Notes: a model not told the origin generated them from the sequence alone. A DNA stretch of 49,409 nt from an uncultured Prevotella sp. (GCA_900316565.1 ONDK01000012.1:1-49409); one strand, 5' to 3'; positions 35,275-45,396 are shown, counted from the first letter of the stretch. Numbers and translations are program-made.

Positions 35275-36273
35275 ATGGGAAAACTTGTAGTTTCTCTTTC
35301 ACCACACGCTCACGGCAACGACTCTGTGGAACGTAATATGTATGGCGTGGTAATAGCGCTTGCACCGGCCCTGCTGGTGTCGTTCCTGTATTTCGGACTG
35401 GGTTCGCTCATCGTCTGCCTGACAAGTGTGGCTGCCTGCGTGTTCTTTGAGTGGGCAATAACAAAATACATGCTTAAACAGGAGCCTTCTCTCACTGACG
35501 GCTCCGCCATTGTTACCGGATTGCTGCTCGGCATGAACCTGCCGTCCAATCTGCCTCTGTGGATAATTATTATAGGTGCTCTCGTAGCCATAGGCGTCGG
35601 AAAGATGTCGTTCGGTGGCCTCGGGCATAACCCGTTCAACCCGGCACTGGTGGGACGGTGCTTCCTTCTGGTCTCCTTCCCGGCACAGATGACGAGCTGG
35701 CCTGTAGTGGGACAGCTCACCAAGTATGCTGACGCCGTGACGGGCGCGACACCACTGTCGCTGATGAAGACCGCCATCAAGACCGGCGATGCGTCGGTGC
35801 TCAGCCAGATGCCTGACACCCTTCATCTGCTCCTTGGAAACAATCCCTCGGGTGGTGCGGGTACCATCGGTGAGGTATGTGCCCTGGCGTTGATACTCGG
35901 CCTCTGCTTCATGCTCTGGCGGAAGATTATCACATGGCATATCCCCGTGGCTATCATCGCGACGGTGTTTGTCTTCACCGGACTTCTCCATATGGCAAAC
36001 CCCGTGTATGCTGATCCTTTGACGGAGATACTCTCCGGCGGACTCATGCTCGGCGCTATCTTCATGGCTACCGACTATGTTACAAGTCCTATGACACACA
36101 AGGGACAGATACTCTATGGCGTGCTCATCGGCTTCCTGACGGTGGTGATACGTAACTGGGGCTCATATCCGGAGGGTATGTCGTTCGCTATTCTCATCAT
36201 GAACGGCTTCACTCCGCTCATCAATTACTATATTAAGCCGAAGCGCTTCGGTGAGGTGCCGGCTAAGAAGTAA
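35275..36273 (+). CDS. rnfD: Rnf electron-transport complex subunit D
   Basis: A membrane subunit with about 8-9 hydrophobic segments and a covalent FMN site: TGAT at residues 156-159, with Thr159 as the expected flavin-bearing residue. I chose the ATG at 35275 (MGKLVVSLSPH), which matches the family start; an ATG at 35221 overlapping the rnfC stop would add 18 hydrophilic residues. Length 332. Confidence 0.93.
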   Translation: MGKLVVSLSPHAHGNDSVERNMYGVVIALAPALLVSFLYFGLGSLIVCLTSVAACVFFEWAITKYMLKQEPSLTDGSAIVTGLLLGMNLPSNLPLWIIIIGALVAIGVGKMSFGGLGHNPFNPALVGRCFLLVSFPAQMTSWPVVGQLTKYADAVTGATPLSLMKTAIKTGDASVLSQMPDTLHLLLGNNPSGGAGTIGEVCALALILGLCFMLWRKIITWHIPVAIIATVFVFTGLLHMANPVYADPLTEILSGGLMLGAIFMATDYVTSPMTHKGQILYGVLIGFLTVVIRNWGSYPEGMSFAILIMNGFTPLINYYIKPKRFGEVPAKK

Positions 36274-36377
36274 AATGAAGGTTGCGGGACTGATGCTGCT
36301 CTGTGGATTATAAGTCGTGGATGTGGCTTTAAAGAACTGAGGAGCTTAGTTCCGGAGGCTAAAAAACAAAAGAAACA

Positions 36378-37022
36378 ATGGAGAAATTAAAACCAACACT
36401 GAAGAATATGACCCTCGTGCTCGTGGGTGTGGCTGTCGTCGTGGGTTTTGTCCTCGCATATGTCAACCATATCACTGAGGAGCCTATTGCCGAGAAGGCG
36501 AAGGTTACACTCGCTCAGGGTATAAAGGATGTAATGAAGGTCAGCGACCTGAAAGTTACTGCTGACGACACGGTAAAGACCACCGTCGACGGCAAGGAAC
36601 TGACGTTCGTCGTGCATAAGACCGCTGACAAGGACGGCAAGGACCTCGGCGCCGCCGTGGAGAGCACTACCACCGGCTTCGGTGGCGACCTGAAGGTGCT
36701 CGTGGGCTTCGACAAGGACGGGAAGATTTCCGGTTATACTATCCTCGAATCGTCGGAGACACCGGGACTGGGTGCCAAAGCAGAGAAGTGGTTCCAGACG
36801 GCAGAGAATGGCGGTAAAGGCGGAAAGAGCTGCGTCATAGGACTGAGCCCGAAAGACGGAGACCTTAAGGTCAGCAAGGATGGCGGACAGGTCGATGCCA
36901 TCACGGCCTCTACCATCACCAGCCGTGCTTTCCTGAAAGCTATCAACGAGGCTTACTCGGCATATGCCAAGAACGGCACTGACGGGGAAAGCGGTGCAAG
37001 TAAACAAAACAAGAAAGGGTAA
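36378..37022 (+). CDS. rnfG: Rnf electron-transport complex subunit G
   Basis: A 214-residue protein with one N-terminal membrane anchor and a periplasmic FMN domain (TGFGGDLKVLVGFDKDGKI, ETPGLG). The flavin is normally attached to the last Thr of S/T-G-A-T by ApbE. Here the motif reads T-A-S-T (176-179) followed by ITS, so glycine and alanine are replaced by alanine and serine, while Thr179 is kept. The 104 bases before the gene hold no clear promoter. Confidence 0.92.
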   Translation: MEKLKPTLKNMTLVLVGVAVVVGFVLAYVNHITEEPIAEKAKVTLAQGIKDVMKVSDLKVTADDTVKTTVDGKELTFVVHKTADKDGKDLGAAVESTTTGFGGDLKVLVGFDKDGKISGYTILESSETPGLGAKAEKWFQTAENGGKGGKSCVIGLSPKDGDLKVSKDGGQVDAITASTITSRAFLKAINEAYSAYAKNGTDGESGASKQNKKG

Positions 37023-37028
37023 TCGACA

Positions 37029-37619
37029 ATGAGTAACTTTAAGATTTTTATGAATGGACTCGTCAAGGAGAATCCTACGTTCGTGCTCTTCCTTGGCATG
37101 TGCCCTACACTGGCTACAACAACAAGTGCGATAAACGGTCTGTCGATGGGTCTGGCTACAATGGCAGTGCTCATCTGTACCAACTTCGTTATTTCATGTA
37201 TACGTAAACTGGTGCCTGACATGGTGCATATCCCGGTTTATATCGTGGTCATCGCAGGCTTCGTGACCGTTCTGCAGATGTTTATGTCGGCCTATGCGCC
37301 GGATTCAATCAACAAGGCCCTGGGTATCTACATCCCGCTTATCGTGGTGAACTGTATCATCCTCGGACGGGCAGAGTCGTTCGCATGTAAGAACACACCG
37401 GTGGCAAGTGCTTTCGACGGACTAGGGATTGGCCTTGGCTTCACCTTTGCGCTGACCCTTCTGGGTTGTGTGCGTGAGTTTATAGGTGCCGGCTCGCTCT
37501 TCGGCGTGCAGATCCTTCCGGAGGTGTCCAACGTCTTGTTGTTCATCCTGCCTCCTGGTGCCTTCCTGACACTGGGCTATCTTGTGGCTATCTTCAATAA
37601 GATACGCAAGAGCAACTAA
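37029..37619 (+). CDS. rnfE: Rnf electron-transport complex subunit E
   Basis: A 196-residue membrane protein with six hydrophobic segments. The family signature VNCIILGRAESFA, near residue 111, includes the cysteine that with RnfA binds an iron-sulfur cluster in the membrane. Six bases after rnfG. Confidence 0.94.
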   Translation: MSNFKIFMNGLVKENPTFVLFLGMCPTLATTTSAINGLSMGLATMAVLICTNFVISCIRKLVPDMVHIPVYIVVIAGFVTVLQMFMSAYAPDSINKALGIYIPLIVVNCIILGRAESFACKNTPVASAFDGLGIGLGFTFALTLLGCVREFIGAGSLFGVQILPEVSNVLLFILPPGAFLTLGYLVAIFNKIRKSN

Positions 37620-37658
37620 TTTTCAATCGTCATTAATGAATAAATAAGAAGCTATATT

Positions 37659-38261
37659 ATGGAATATTTGCTTATTTTCATATCAGCGATATTTGTCAAC
37701 AACATCGTGCTCTCCCAGTTCCTGGGTATCTGCCCGTTCTTGGGAGTAAGCAAGAAGATAAGTACTTCGCTGGGAATGGGAGCGGCCGTAACATTCGTGT
37801 TGACGCTGTCCACCATCGTGACATATCTCGTTCAGGTGTATGTACTCAATCCCTTCGGTCTGCAATACCTGCAGACGTTGGCATTCATCCTCGTGATTGC
37901 CGCACTGGTGCAGATGGTCGAGATAATTCTTAAGAAGGTCTCGCCGGCACTCTATCAGGCTCTCGGTATCTTCCTGCCGCTTATCACCACCAACTGTGCC
38001 GTCCTCGGCGTGGCTATCCTTGTCATTCAGCGTGACTACAACCTGCTGGAGAGTGTCGTTTATGCGTTCTCTACGGCTCTGGGCTTTGCGGTGGCTCTTG
38101 TGACCTTCGCCGGTATCCGTGAACAGTTGGCGCTCGTCAATATCCCTAAGGGTATGCGCGGAATGCCTATCGTCCTTATCACGGCATCACTGCTGGCATT
38201 GGCCTTCATGGGTTTCAGCGGACTACAGACAGGACTGGGCACGCTCTTCGGGGTAAACTAA
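37659..38261 (+). CDS. rnfA: Rnf electron-transport complex subunit A
   Basis: A 200-residue membrane protein, sister of RnfE, with six segments. It has the N-terminal NNIVLSQFLGICPFLG and the TTNCAVLGVA segment with the cluster-binding cysteines. Last gene of the operon rseC-rnfBCDGEA; 39 bases after rnfE. Confidence 0.94.
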   Translation: MEYLLIFISAIFVNNIVLSQFLGICPFLGVSKKISTSLGMGAAVTFVLTLSTIVTYLVQVYVLNPFGLQYLQTLAFILVIAALVQMVEIILKKVSPALYQALGIFLPLITTNCAVLGVAILVIQRDYNLLESVVYAFSTALGFAVALVTFAGIREQLALVNIPKGMRGMPIVLITASLLALAFMGFSGLQTGLGTLFGVN

Positions 38262-38279
38262 GCGTGTGAGAGAATAAGA

Positions 38280-38404
38280 AATTCAGAGTTCAAAACTCGT
38301 AATTGGGTATCATCTTCGTGATGTTCCGTCTTCTTCAGATATACAGCACAGTAACATCACTGATATATATGATACTATTAATTATGAATTTTGTACTCTG
38401 AATT
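38280..38404. repeat. Inverted repeat before galE
   Basis: AATTCAGAGTTCAAAACTCG... (38280-38304) and its near reverse complement at 38380-38404 differ at about three of 25 bases. They enclose 75 bases with no gene; the right arm touches the -33 element of the galE promoter. It may be a small MITE-like element or a terminator-like structure for the rnf operon. Confidence 0.65.
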
Positions 38405-38434
38405 TTGCGTTATTAAAAAAAATGTGTACCTTTG
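38404..38434 (+). promoter_or_regulatory. Promoter of galE
   Basis: TTTG (38404-38407), 19 bases, TACCTTTG (38427-38434), 25 bases before the ATG. Full consensus match. Confidence 0.8.
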
Positions 38435-38459
38435 CCAACATCTATAACTTTCTTATTAT

Positions 38460-39497
38460 ATGAAACAAACTATCTTGGTTACAGGCGGTACTGGCTTCAT
38501 TGGCAGCCACACAGCAGTAGAATTAATAGAAGCTGGATATAAGGTTGTCATCGTGGATGACCTCAGTAATTCGAAAATTGAGGTACTTGACGGTATTGAG
38601 AAGATTACAGGGGTGCGTCCTGACTTTGAGCAGATTGACTTGCGCGACAAGGGAGCTACCGAGAACGTCTTCAAGAAGCATCCTGATATAGAGGGTATCA
38701 TACACTTTGCAGCATCAAAGGCAGTAGGAGAGAGCGTTCAGAAGCCTCTTCTTTACTATCGCAATAATATCGTATCACTGATAAACCTGCTTGAGCTTAT
38801 GCCGAAGTATGATGTCAAAGGCATTATCTTCTCATCCTCTTGCACCGTTTACGGACAGCCGAAACCGGAGAATCTCCCCGTTACTGAGGATGCACCTCAT
38901 CAGAAGGCTACATCACCTTACGGTAACACGAAGGAGATCAACGAGCAGATTATATATGATTACATACATAGCGGAGCCAAGATAAAAAGTATTATTCTCC
39001 GTTACTTCAATCCTATTGGCGCTCATCCGTCAGCTCTCATCGGAGAACTACCGAACGGTGTGCCGAACAACCTTATCCCTTACGTCACACAGACGGCTAT
39101 GGGTATACGCAAGGAACTTACTATTTTCGGCAACGACTACAATACTCCGGACGGAACATGTATCCGCGATTATATATATGTGGTGGATCTTGCCAAAGCT
39201 CATGTGGCTGCTATGTCACGTGTGCTCGACAAGGATACGGAGCCTATAGAATACTTCAATATCGGTACAGGTAAAGGAAACTCCACGCTTGAGATTGTTG
39301 AGACTTTCGAGCGGGCTACTGGTGTTAAACTTAACTGGAAGTATGGCCCTCGCCGTGAGGGAGACATCGAGAAGATTTGGGGCGACTGCACCAAGGCAAA
39401 CAAGGTCCTCGGCTGGAAGGCTGAGACTCCACTCGAAGATGTGCTCCGCTCTGCTTGGAAATGGCAGCAGAAGCTCCGCGAGGATGGTGTGATGTAA
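38460..39497 (+). CDS. galE: UDP-glucose 4-epimerase
   Basis: Interconverts UDP-glucose and UDP-galactose, and in some species the N-acetylated forms. The 345-residue protein has the NAD-binding TGGTGFIGSHT (near residue 8), the SSSCTVYG catalytic segment (near 122) and the catalytic YGNTK (Y-x3-K). Gene stands alone: own promoter upstream and terminators directly downstream. Confidence 0.94.
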   Translation: MKQTILVTGGTGFIGSHTAVELIEAGYKVVIVDDLSNSKIEVLDGIEKITGVRPDFEQIDLRDKGATENVFKKHPDIEGIIHFAASKAVGESVQKPLLYYRNNIVSLINLLELMPKYDVKGIIFSSSCTVYGQPKPENLPVTEDAPHQKATSPYGNTKEINEQIIYDYIHSGAKIKSIILRYFNPIGAHPSALIGELPNGVPNNLIPYVTQTAMGIRKELTIFGNDYNTPDGTCIRDYIYVVDLAKAHVAAMSRVLDKDTEPIEYFNIGTGKGNSTLEIVETFERATGVKLNWKYGPRREGDIEKIWGDCTKANKVLGWKAETPLEDVLRSAWKWQQKLREDGVM

Positions 39498-39514
39498 GAT
39501 ATTAAAGATAAAAG

Positions 39515-39540
39515 GCCCACCTTCGTGGGTGGGCTTTTTT
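39515..39540 (+). terminator. Terminator of galE
   Basis: GCCCACC pairs with GGTGGGC around a short loop, followed by TTTTTTT. Confidence 0.9.
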
Positions 39541-39556
39541 TGTGTTTGTGTTGTTG

Positions 39557-39591
39557 TTACCCTTCGATGTGAATCGGAGGGTAATTTTTTT
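39557..39591 (+). terminator. Second terminator-like hairpin after galE
   Basis: TTACCCTTCGAT pairs with ATCGGAGGGTAA (one mismatch), followed by TTTTTTT. It may be a backup terminator. Confidence 0.7.
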
Positions 39592-39633
39592 ACATCGGTG
39601 TCCTGCTCTGTTGCGTGGGCATACAGAAAAAGT

Positions 39634-39673
39634 TCAGGGGCTATGTTGACCGATGTGTCAACATAGCCCCTGA
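39634..39673 (-). terminator. Terminator of the TonB-dependent receptor gene
   Basis: A perfect 17-base stem (39634-39650 with 39657-39673) around a 6-base loop. Read on the minus strand it is followed by ACTTTTT. Confidence 0.8.
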
Positions 39674-39730
39674 TTGTTTCTTATCCAAGGGCAGTAGGTT
39701 GCTGCTAGGATGAGTTGTTGTTGCTAAATC

Positions 39731-42250
39731 CTAAAAGTGGAAGTTCAGGTCAACACCAATCTGGAATGGTGTTCCGCGTTGTGCGAATGTAAGCTTGGAG
39801 CCCGTTGCGGAGCTCTGCACGGCGAAGGTGTTGTACTTCGTCTCCGTCAGGTTGCGAACCCAAAGGTTTATGCCCATTGGTCCGAAGTCGCCTGAGACGT
39901 GTCCGCCGAGTACTGCATAGAAACGCTGTTTCGATGTGTTGGCCTCGTCCCACCATGTCTGTCCCTGGCAGGAGAGGTTCAGCCCGAACGTGGCACTGCG
40001 GAGGCGGAACTTGTTCTCCGGGTCAAGGAGCTCATTAGGATTGACGTCGACGGTATATTCGGTGGCTGCTGACAGTGTGTGCTGAGGAACAAATGGTACA
40101 TGTTTGTTCTTGTAGTCGATGTGCTCTTTGTTAAGAGAATCCTTGTATTCGTCGAATTCGGCACTCGTGAAGCTGTATGTGAGCTGATAGTTGAGCTTGT
40201 TAGAGAGTGCGGCACCGCGCACTGTCATCTCCATACCGGCGCTGTGGCTCTTGCCTGCGTTGGTCATCATACGTCCGAAGCCGTAGTTGCCGGCCATGAC
40301 GGATATCTGCTGGTTCCTAACCTGCATGTAGAATGTGGCAAGGTCCACGTGCAGGAGGTTGTTGAAGAGGTTCAGGTGTGTGCCGACCTCGTAGTTCCAG
40401 CTGCGCTCAGGCTTGTACTGGATGGTGTTCTTGATGCGCTCGTAGTAAGCATCATCATGTTGTATGTCTACATCGGTGCGTGCCGACTGTGCCTGTGAGG
40501 AGATTTCCGTCTGGAGGATATCGGAGAACATCTGGATGTTGTAGCCTCCGGAGCGGTAGCCCTTGGACCATGTGGCGTAGATGTTGCTTCCGTTGTTGAA
40601 CTTATAGGTGAGCCCTACCTTGGGGAGAAACTCATTGAAGTGGGTCTTTTCCTTATGGTTGAGCAGTGAACTGATAACGGGTGAAATCTTGGTTCCCATA
40701 ACATTCTCGTCCATCATGACCTTTGCTGATGTGAGGTAGTCTATCTTCACGTTGCTGTAGTCGTATCTTAGACCTAGGGTAGCCATGAAATGCGGGGTAA
40801 TGTCTATGTTGCTCTCGTGATATACTCCGTAGTTGAAGGTCGGTGTGTGGAAGTTGCCGGGTATGTAGCCCATATCCATATTGATGTTGCATCCGCCGGC
40901 CTTCATGATGACAGCTGCCGCCTGGGCACGTGCTAGTGTGTTGGCCTGTTCTTCCGGCATACCTGCCGCAATCATCTTCTGTGCCATACGTCTTGCCATG
41001 GCGTTTAGCATTCCGTTGTAGGCATAGCTGGTGATAGTATTTGAGAGCATAGAATTCATGTCTGGGTCGAAGTAGACGTTGGCATCGGTCCTCAACCACT
41101 GGTATGTGGCGAAGGCTCCGAAGGTCCAGTGCCATATGCTGTTGTTATGGCTCTTGATCGACAGTTCTTCTGACAATGAGTTCTGAAGCTGGCGTTGCGT
41201 CATGTGCATGTAGTCCTGTGGCAGGTAGTCGATGTCCATGAGCATTCTGTCGCGGAGAAGCTGGTAGGATGTCATCGAGTTGATGTCGAACCAATTGCCA
41301 GCATATTTGATGCCGAGTCCGGTGTTGAGCATGTTCCTGTAGTAGTTGCTCTGCCGGTTTTGCGAAGGTTGCTGTGTCCCTTCCTTGGCATGGTAAAGCG
41401 GTGAGGTGATGTCGAGGTCCTTCAGGTCATCCTTTGTCAGATACTGTCCGTAAGCGAACCCGTTCTGACCGGTGTACTGATAGTCGGCCATCAGGTCGAA
41501 GGTCAGCCTTTCCGTAGGACGCCAGATGCCTCTGCCACGGAAGCCGAACTCGTTGAACAGGTCGGCGTGGCTGTTGTCGTACTGATTACGGAAGAAACCG
41601 TTCTGCCCGTCATAGAAACCGGCGAGGGAGTAGGCAAACTTGTCGCTGACCTTTTTATAATGTTCTATTTCTGCCTTTCTCCAGAAGCGTGAGCCTAAGG
41701 ACAGGTTTACGTCGGTGCCCTGGTATTCAAAGGGGTTGTGGGTGTAGAGTCTGACGAGTCCACCCTCGGTGTTCATTCCATAGAGAGTGCCCTGCGGACC
41801 ACGGAGAACGTCTACACGCTCCAGTCCGTAGGTGTGGAAGTTGAACGCACTTTTACTCAGTATCGGCATACCGTCGATATAGATACCCACAGCCGGGGAG
41901 TTGACGCGTGAGCCTATGCCCCTGATGTACATTGAGGAGGTTATCCTTGAACCGTATTCCGGCATGCAGAACGATGGAACGAAAGCAGACAGCTGCCGTA
42001 AATCCTGAACATTAAGGCTCTTTAGCTCATAAGAGGAGAAAGAGCTGCTGCTCAGTGGCTGCTGGCGCAGGCGGAAGCTCTCCTTCGGCTGGTCGATGAC
42101 GACGACCTCGTCGATGTCGTAGACGCGAGAGGAGTCGGTAAGCTCGACAACCTCCGTCTCGGCTTTCGTATTCTTGTTGCTCTTGTCGGCGTAAGCTGGG
42201 GCCGTAGTGGCAGCAACGGCTGCAAGAACAATCAGTGATGTTTTATTCAT
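39731..42250 (-). CDS. TonB-dependent outer-membrane receptor
   Basis: The 839-residue protein has a signal peptide (about 21 residues), a plug domain with the usual landmarks (SMYIRGIGSR near 107, GIYIDGMP near 122, VDVLRGPQGTLYG near 146) and a C-terminal beta-barrel ending in Phe (LNFHF). There is no carboxypeptidase-like N-terminal domain and no SusD partner, so it resembles siderophore or cofactor receptors rather than a glycan receptor. The substrate is unknown. Single-gene unit: promoter at 42324-42331 and terminator at 39634-39673. Confidence 0.9.
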   Translation of the reverse strand: MNKTSLIVLAAVAATTAPAYADKSNKNTKAETEVVELTDSSRVYDIDEVVVIDQPKESFRLRQQPLSSSSFSSYELKSLNVQDLRQLSAFVPSFCMPEYGSRITSSMYIRGIGSRVNSPAVGIYIDGMPILSKSAFNFHTYGLERVDVLRGPQGTLYGMNTEGGLVRLYTHNPFEYQGTDVNLSLGSRFWRKAEIEHYKKVSDKFAYSLAGFYDGQNGFFRNQYDNSHADLFNEFGFRGRGIWRPTERLTFDLMADYQYTGQNGFAYGQYLTKDDLKDLDITSPLYHAKEGTQQPSQNRQSNYYRNMLNTGLGIKYAGNWFDINSMTSYQLLRDRMLMDIDYLPQDYMHMTQRQLQNSLSEELSIKSHNNSIWHWTFGAFATYQWLRTDANVYFDPDMNSMLSNTITSYAYNGMLNAMARRMAQKMIAAGMPEEQANTLARAQAAAVIMKAGGCNINMDMGYIPGNFHTPTFNYGVYHESNIDITPHFMATLGLRYDYSNVKIDYLTSAKVMMDENVMGTKISPVISSLLNHKEKTHFNEFLPKVGLTYKFNNGSNIYATWSKGYRSGGYNIQMFSDILQTEISSQAQSARTDVDIQHDDAYYERIKNTIQYKPERSWNYEVGTHLNLFNNLLHVDLATFYMQVRNQQISVMAGNYGFGRMMTNAGKSHSAGMEMTVRGAALSNKLNYQLTYSFTSAEFDEYKDSLNKEHIDYKNKHVPFVPQHTLSAATEYTVDVNPNELLDPENKFRLRSATFGLNLSCQGQTWWDEANTSKQRFYAVLGGHVSGDFGPMGINLWVRNLTETKYNTFAVQSSATGSKLTFAQRGTPFQIGVDLNFHF

Positions 42251-42323
42251 ACAAGATGTTATTTGAGTAATGTTATTGTCCTTCCTATTTGTGTTAGAGG
42301 TGTAAAATAAGTTTTTTCGGTTG

Positions 42324-42331
42324 CAAAATTA
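42324..42331 (-). promoter_or_regulatory. Promoter -7 element of the receptor gene
   Basis: TAATTTTG on the minus strand, about 73 bases before the start codon, with a weak TTG about 20 bases upstream. Confidence 0.55.
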
Positions 42332-42440
42332 CAAATAATGTTTGTATGGGGCAATAGTCATTTATAGGGATTTGTGTGGAGAGATTTTTGGCGGGGCCTT
42401 ATCCGGTATTTGTGAGCTGATGAAAAAAATGTTTTTTTTC

Positions 42441-42471
42441 TTTGTCTTTCCACCCGTTTGCAGTACCTTTG
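42441..42471 (+). promoter_or_regulatory. Promoter of thrS
   Basis: TTTG (42441-42444), 19 bases, TACCTTTG (42464-42471), 30 bases before the ATG. Full consensus match. Confidence 0.8.
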
Positions 42472-42501
42472 CTCCCGATTTAAATAAAGTACTAATTTGT
42501 T

Positions 42502-44454
42502 ATGGTAAAAATCACATTTCCGGATGACTCCGTTCGTGAGTACGAGCAGGGTGTAACCGGGTTACAAATCGCCGAGAGCATCTCGCCGGCTCTCGCTCGC
42601 AGCGTTGTATGTTGCGGTGTGAATGGTGAGACTGTAGAGCTCAACCGTCCTATCAATGAGGACGCATCAATCGAACTGTATAAGTTTGATGACGAGGAAG
42701 GCAAGCACACCTTCTGGCATACTTCTGCCCACTTGCTCGCCGAGGCACTGCAGGAACTCTATCCTGGCATACAGTTCGGCTTCGGACCGGCTGTTGAGAA
42801 TGGCTTCTTCTATGATGTCATGCCTCCGAAAGGCACAGTTATCAGCGAGAACGATTTCCCGAAGATAGAAGCTAAGATGAAGGAACTGGCCAAGAAGGAT
42901 GAGGCTGTCGTCCGTCGTGCTGTTTCCAAGGCTGACGCCATCAAGGAATTCGAGCAGATGGGCCAGACTTACAAGGTAGAGCATATATCACAGGATCTGA
43001 AAGACGGTACTATCACGACATACACACAGGGTAACTTCACAGATCTTTGCGCTGGTCCTCACCTTCTGTCGACCGGAGCCATCAAGGCAGTTAAGATCAC
43101 AAGCGTTGCCGGAGCATTCTGGCGTGGTGATGCCAAGCGTGAGCAGATGACCCGTATCTATGGTATCTCCTTCCCAAAGAAGAAGATGCTCGACGAGTAT
43201 CTCGTAATGCTTGAGGAGGCGAAGAAGCGCGACCACCGTAAGATAGGCAAGGAGATGGAACTGTTCATGTTCTCAGAGCGTGTCGGCAAAGGTCTGCCTA
43301 TCTGGTTGCCGAAGGGCACCCAGCTGCGCCTGCGCCTTCAGGAGCTCCTGCGTCGTGTGCTGAAGCCGTACAACTACCAGGAGGTTATCACTCCGGGCAT
43401 CGGCTCCAAGAACCTCTACGTCACTTCAGGCCACTATGCCCACTATGGCAAGGATTCCTTCCAGCCTATCCATACCCCGGAGGAGGACGAGGAGTACATG
43501 CTGAAGCCAATGAACTGCCCTCACCACTGTGAGGTCTATGCCCGCAAACCGCGTTCATACAAAGACCTGCCTCTGCGCATCTCTGAGTTCGGTACAGTGT
43601 TCCGCTATGAGAAGAGCGGTGAGCTGCACGGACTGACACGTGTGCGTACGTTCACACAGGACGATGCTCATATCTTCGTACGCCCTGACCAGGTGAAGGC
43701 AGAGTTCGAAACTGTTATTGACATCATTCAGAAGGTCTTCCAGATCTTCGGCTTCGACGACTACGAAGCTCAGATTTCGCTTCGCGACCCTAAGGATACA
43801 GAGAAGTATATCGGTTCCGACGAGATTTGGGAAGAGAGCCAGAACGCTATCCGCGAGGCTTGTAAGGAGAAGGGACTGAAGACCCACGAGGAAGAGGGTG
43901 AGGCCGCCTTCTACGGTCCTAAGCTCGACTTCATGGTTAAGGACGCTATCGGCCGCCGCTGGCAGCTCGGTACCATTCAGGTAGACTACAACCTCCCTGA
44001 GCGTTTCCACCTTGAGTATACCGCTGAGGACAACTCCAAGAAGACACCGGTGATGATACACCGTGCGCCGTTCGGCTCCCTTGAGCGTTTCACCGCCGTG
44101 CTCATTGAGCATACAGCAGGCCACTTCCCACTCTGGCTGGCTCCTGATCAGGTGGCTATCCTGCCTATCTCGGAGAAGTATAACGACTATGCTGAGAAGG
44201 TCAAGAAGTTCTTCGACCAGAATGATGTCCGTGGTTACATCGATGACCGTAACGAGAAGATTGGTCGTAAGATCCGCGACAACGAGCTGAAGCGCGTTCC
44301 TTACATGGTCATCGTTGGTGAGAAAGAGGCTGCCGACGGCCTTGTGAGCATGCGCGAACAGGGCGGTGGCGAGCAGGACACCATGTCGATGGCCGACTTC
44401 TGCAAGCGTATCAACGATAAGGTTGCAGAGCAGCTTAAGGTCGTTGACGAGTAG
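42502..44454 (+). CDS. thrS: Threonyl-tRNA synthetase
   Basis: Charges tRNA-Thr and edits mischarged serine. The 650-residue protein has all four expected parts: a TGS domain (1-60), the editing domain with [11 protein letters not shown] and the later CAGPH, a class II catalytic core with the zinc ligands in MNCPHH, DDAHIF and EHTAGHFP, and a C-terminal anticodon-binding domain. Normal length. It is followed by a terminator, so it is not co-transcribed with infC by default. Confidence 0.96.
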   Translation: MVKITFPDDSVREYEQGVTGLQIAESISPALARSVVCCGVNGETVELNRPINEDASIELYKFDDEEGKHTFWHTSAHLLAEALQELYPGIQFGFGPAVENGFFYDVMPPKGTVISENDFPKIEAKMKELAKKDEAVVRRAVSKADAIKEFEQMGQTYKVEHISQDLKDGTITTYTQGNFTDLCAGPHLLSTGAIKAVKITSVAGAFWRGDAKREQMTRIYGISFPKKKMLDEYLVMLEEAKKRDHRKIGKEMELFMFSERVGKGLPIWLPKGTQLRLRLQELLRRVLKPYNYQEVITPGIGSKNLYVTSGHYAHYGKDSFQPIHTPEEDEEYMLKPMNCPHHCEVYARKPRSYKDLPLRISEFGTVFRYEKSGELHGLTRVRTFTQDDAHIFVRPDQVKAEFETVIDIIQKVFQIFGFDDYEAQISLRDPKDTEKYIGSDEIWEESQNAIREACKEKGLKTHEEEGEAAFYGPKLDFMVKDAIGRRWQLGTIQVDYNLPERFHLEYTAEDNSKKTPVMIHRAPFGSLERFTAVLIEHTAGHFPLWLAPDQVAILPISEKYNDYAEKVKKFFDQNDVRGYIDDRNEKIGRKIRDNELKRVPYMVIVGEKEAADGLVSMREQGGGEQDTMSMADFCKRINDKVAEQLKVVDE

Positions 44455-44534
44455 TCGGACTCTTCAACACTTACATTGGACAGACAGGACCATTACGGAT
44501 TGCCTTACAGTTTATAATGGTCTTCATATCAATA

Positions 44535-44582
44535 AAATGGAGTCAGGGCAGCATGTTCCACTGCTTTGACTCCATTTCTTTT
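44535..44582 (+). terminator. Terminator of thrS
   Basis: AAATGGAGTCA... pairs with TGACTCCATTT and extends through CAG/CTG with one bulge; followed by CTTTTAG. Confidence 0.7.
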
Positions 44583-44611
44583 AGTATTATGGCAAATTAG
44601 AAACAAAAAAA

Positions 44612-44643
44612 TTTGTTCAATACCTTGGAATTTAGTAACTTTG
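44612..44643 (+). promoter_or_regulatory. Promoter of the infC operon
   Basis: TTTG (44612-44615), 20 bases, TAACTTTG (44636-44643), leaving a leader of about 55 bases before infC. Confidence 0.75.
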
Positions 44644-44703
44644 CAGCCGATTCAGAAAAAGGGTGAATCGTGCCCTTACAACAATGAACTTTAAAATAAT
44701 TTA

Positions 44704-45396
44704 ATGAGAGGCAAGAAAGACGATTTAAAGTATAAGTATCGCACTAATGAGCACATACGTGCCAAAGAGGTGCGTGTCGTTAGCGACAATGGCTCCGAAG
44801 TGATGCCAACACGTAAAGCGCTGGATATGGCGCGCCGTGAGGGAGTTGATTTGGTGGAGATATCCCCCAACGCCCAACCGCCTGTCTGCCGTCTCATCGA
44901 CTTCTCGAAGTTCCTCTACCAGCAGAAACGCCGTCAGAAGGAAATGAAGCAGAAGCAAGTAAAGCAGGAAGTCAAGGAGATACGCTTCGGACCTCAGACG
45001 GATGAGCACGACTATCAGTTTAAGCTCAAGCATGCCGAGGAGTTCCTCCGTGAGGGCAATAAGGTTCGTGCTTATGTCTTCTTCCGCGGACGAAGCATCC
45101 TGTTTAAGGAGCAGGGAGAGGTTCTCCTTCTCCGCTTTGCCAACGACCTTGAGGAGCTCGGTAAGGTAGAGCAGATGCCAAAGCTTGAGGGTAAGAAGAT
45201 GTTCCTCTATCTCTCTCCGAAGAAAGCCGGAGTGCAGAAGAAGAGCCAGCAGAAACGCGACCGTGAGCATATGGAAGCTGAGGCCAAGGAGGCTGAGAAG
45301 AAAGCTCAGGAGGAGAAAGCAGAGAAAAACGGTCTCTTCGCCAATGCAAAAGGCGGCGTAGATGCTCTCAAAAAGCTTTCTAACGGGGAAGATTAA
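44704..45396 (+). CDS. infC: Translation initiation factor IF-3
   Basis: Binds the 30S subunit and checks the start codon and initiator tRNA. The 230-residue protein has the N-domain ([15 protein letters not shown]), the linker ([14 protein letters not shown]) and the C-domain ([31 protein letters not shown]). The last 55 or so residues are an extra K/E/A-rich tail, absent from E. coli IF-3 (180 residues). The start here is ATG; many bacterial infC genes use a rare codon. First gene of infC-rpmI-rplT. Confidence 0.95.
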   Translation: MRGKKDDLKYKYRTNEHIRAKEVRVVSDNGSEVMPTRKALDMARREGVDLVEISPNAQPPVCRLIDFSKFLYQQKRRQKEMKQKQVKQEVKEIRFGPQTDEHDYQFKLKHAEEFLREGNKVRAYVFFRGRSILFKEQGEVLLLRFANDLEELGKVEQMPKLEGKKMFLYLSPKKAGVQKKSQQKRDREHMEAEAKEAEKKAQEEKAEKNGLFANAKGGVDALKKLSNGED

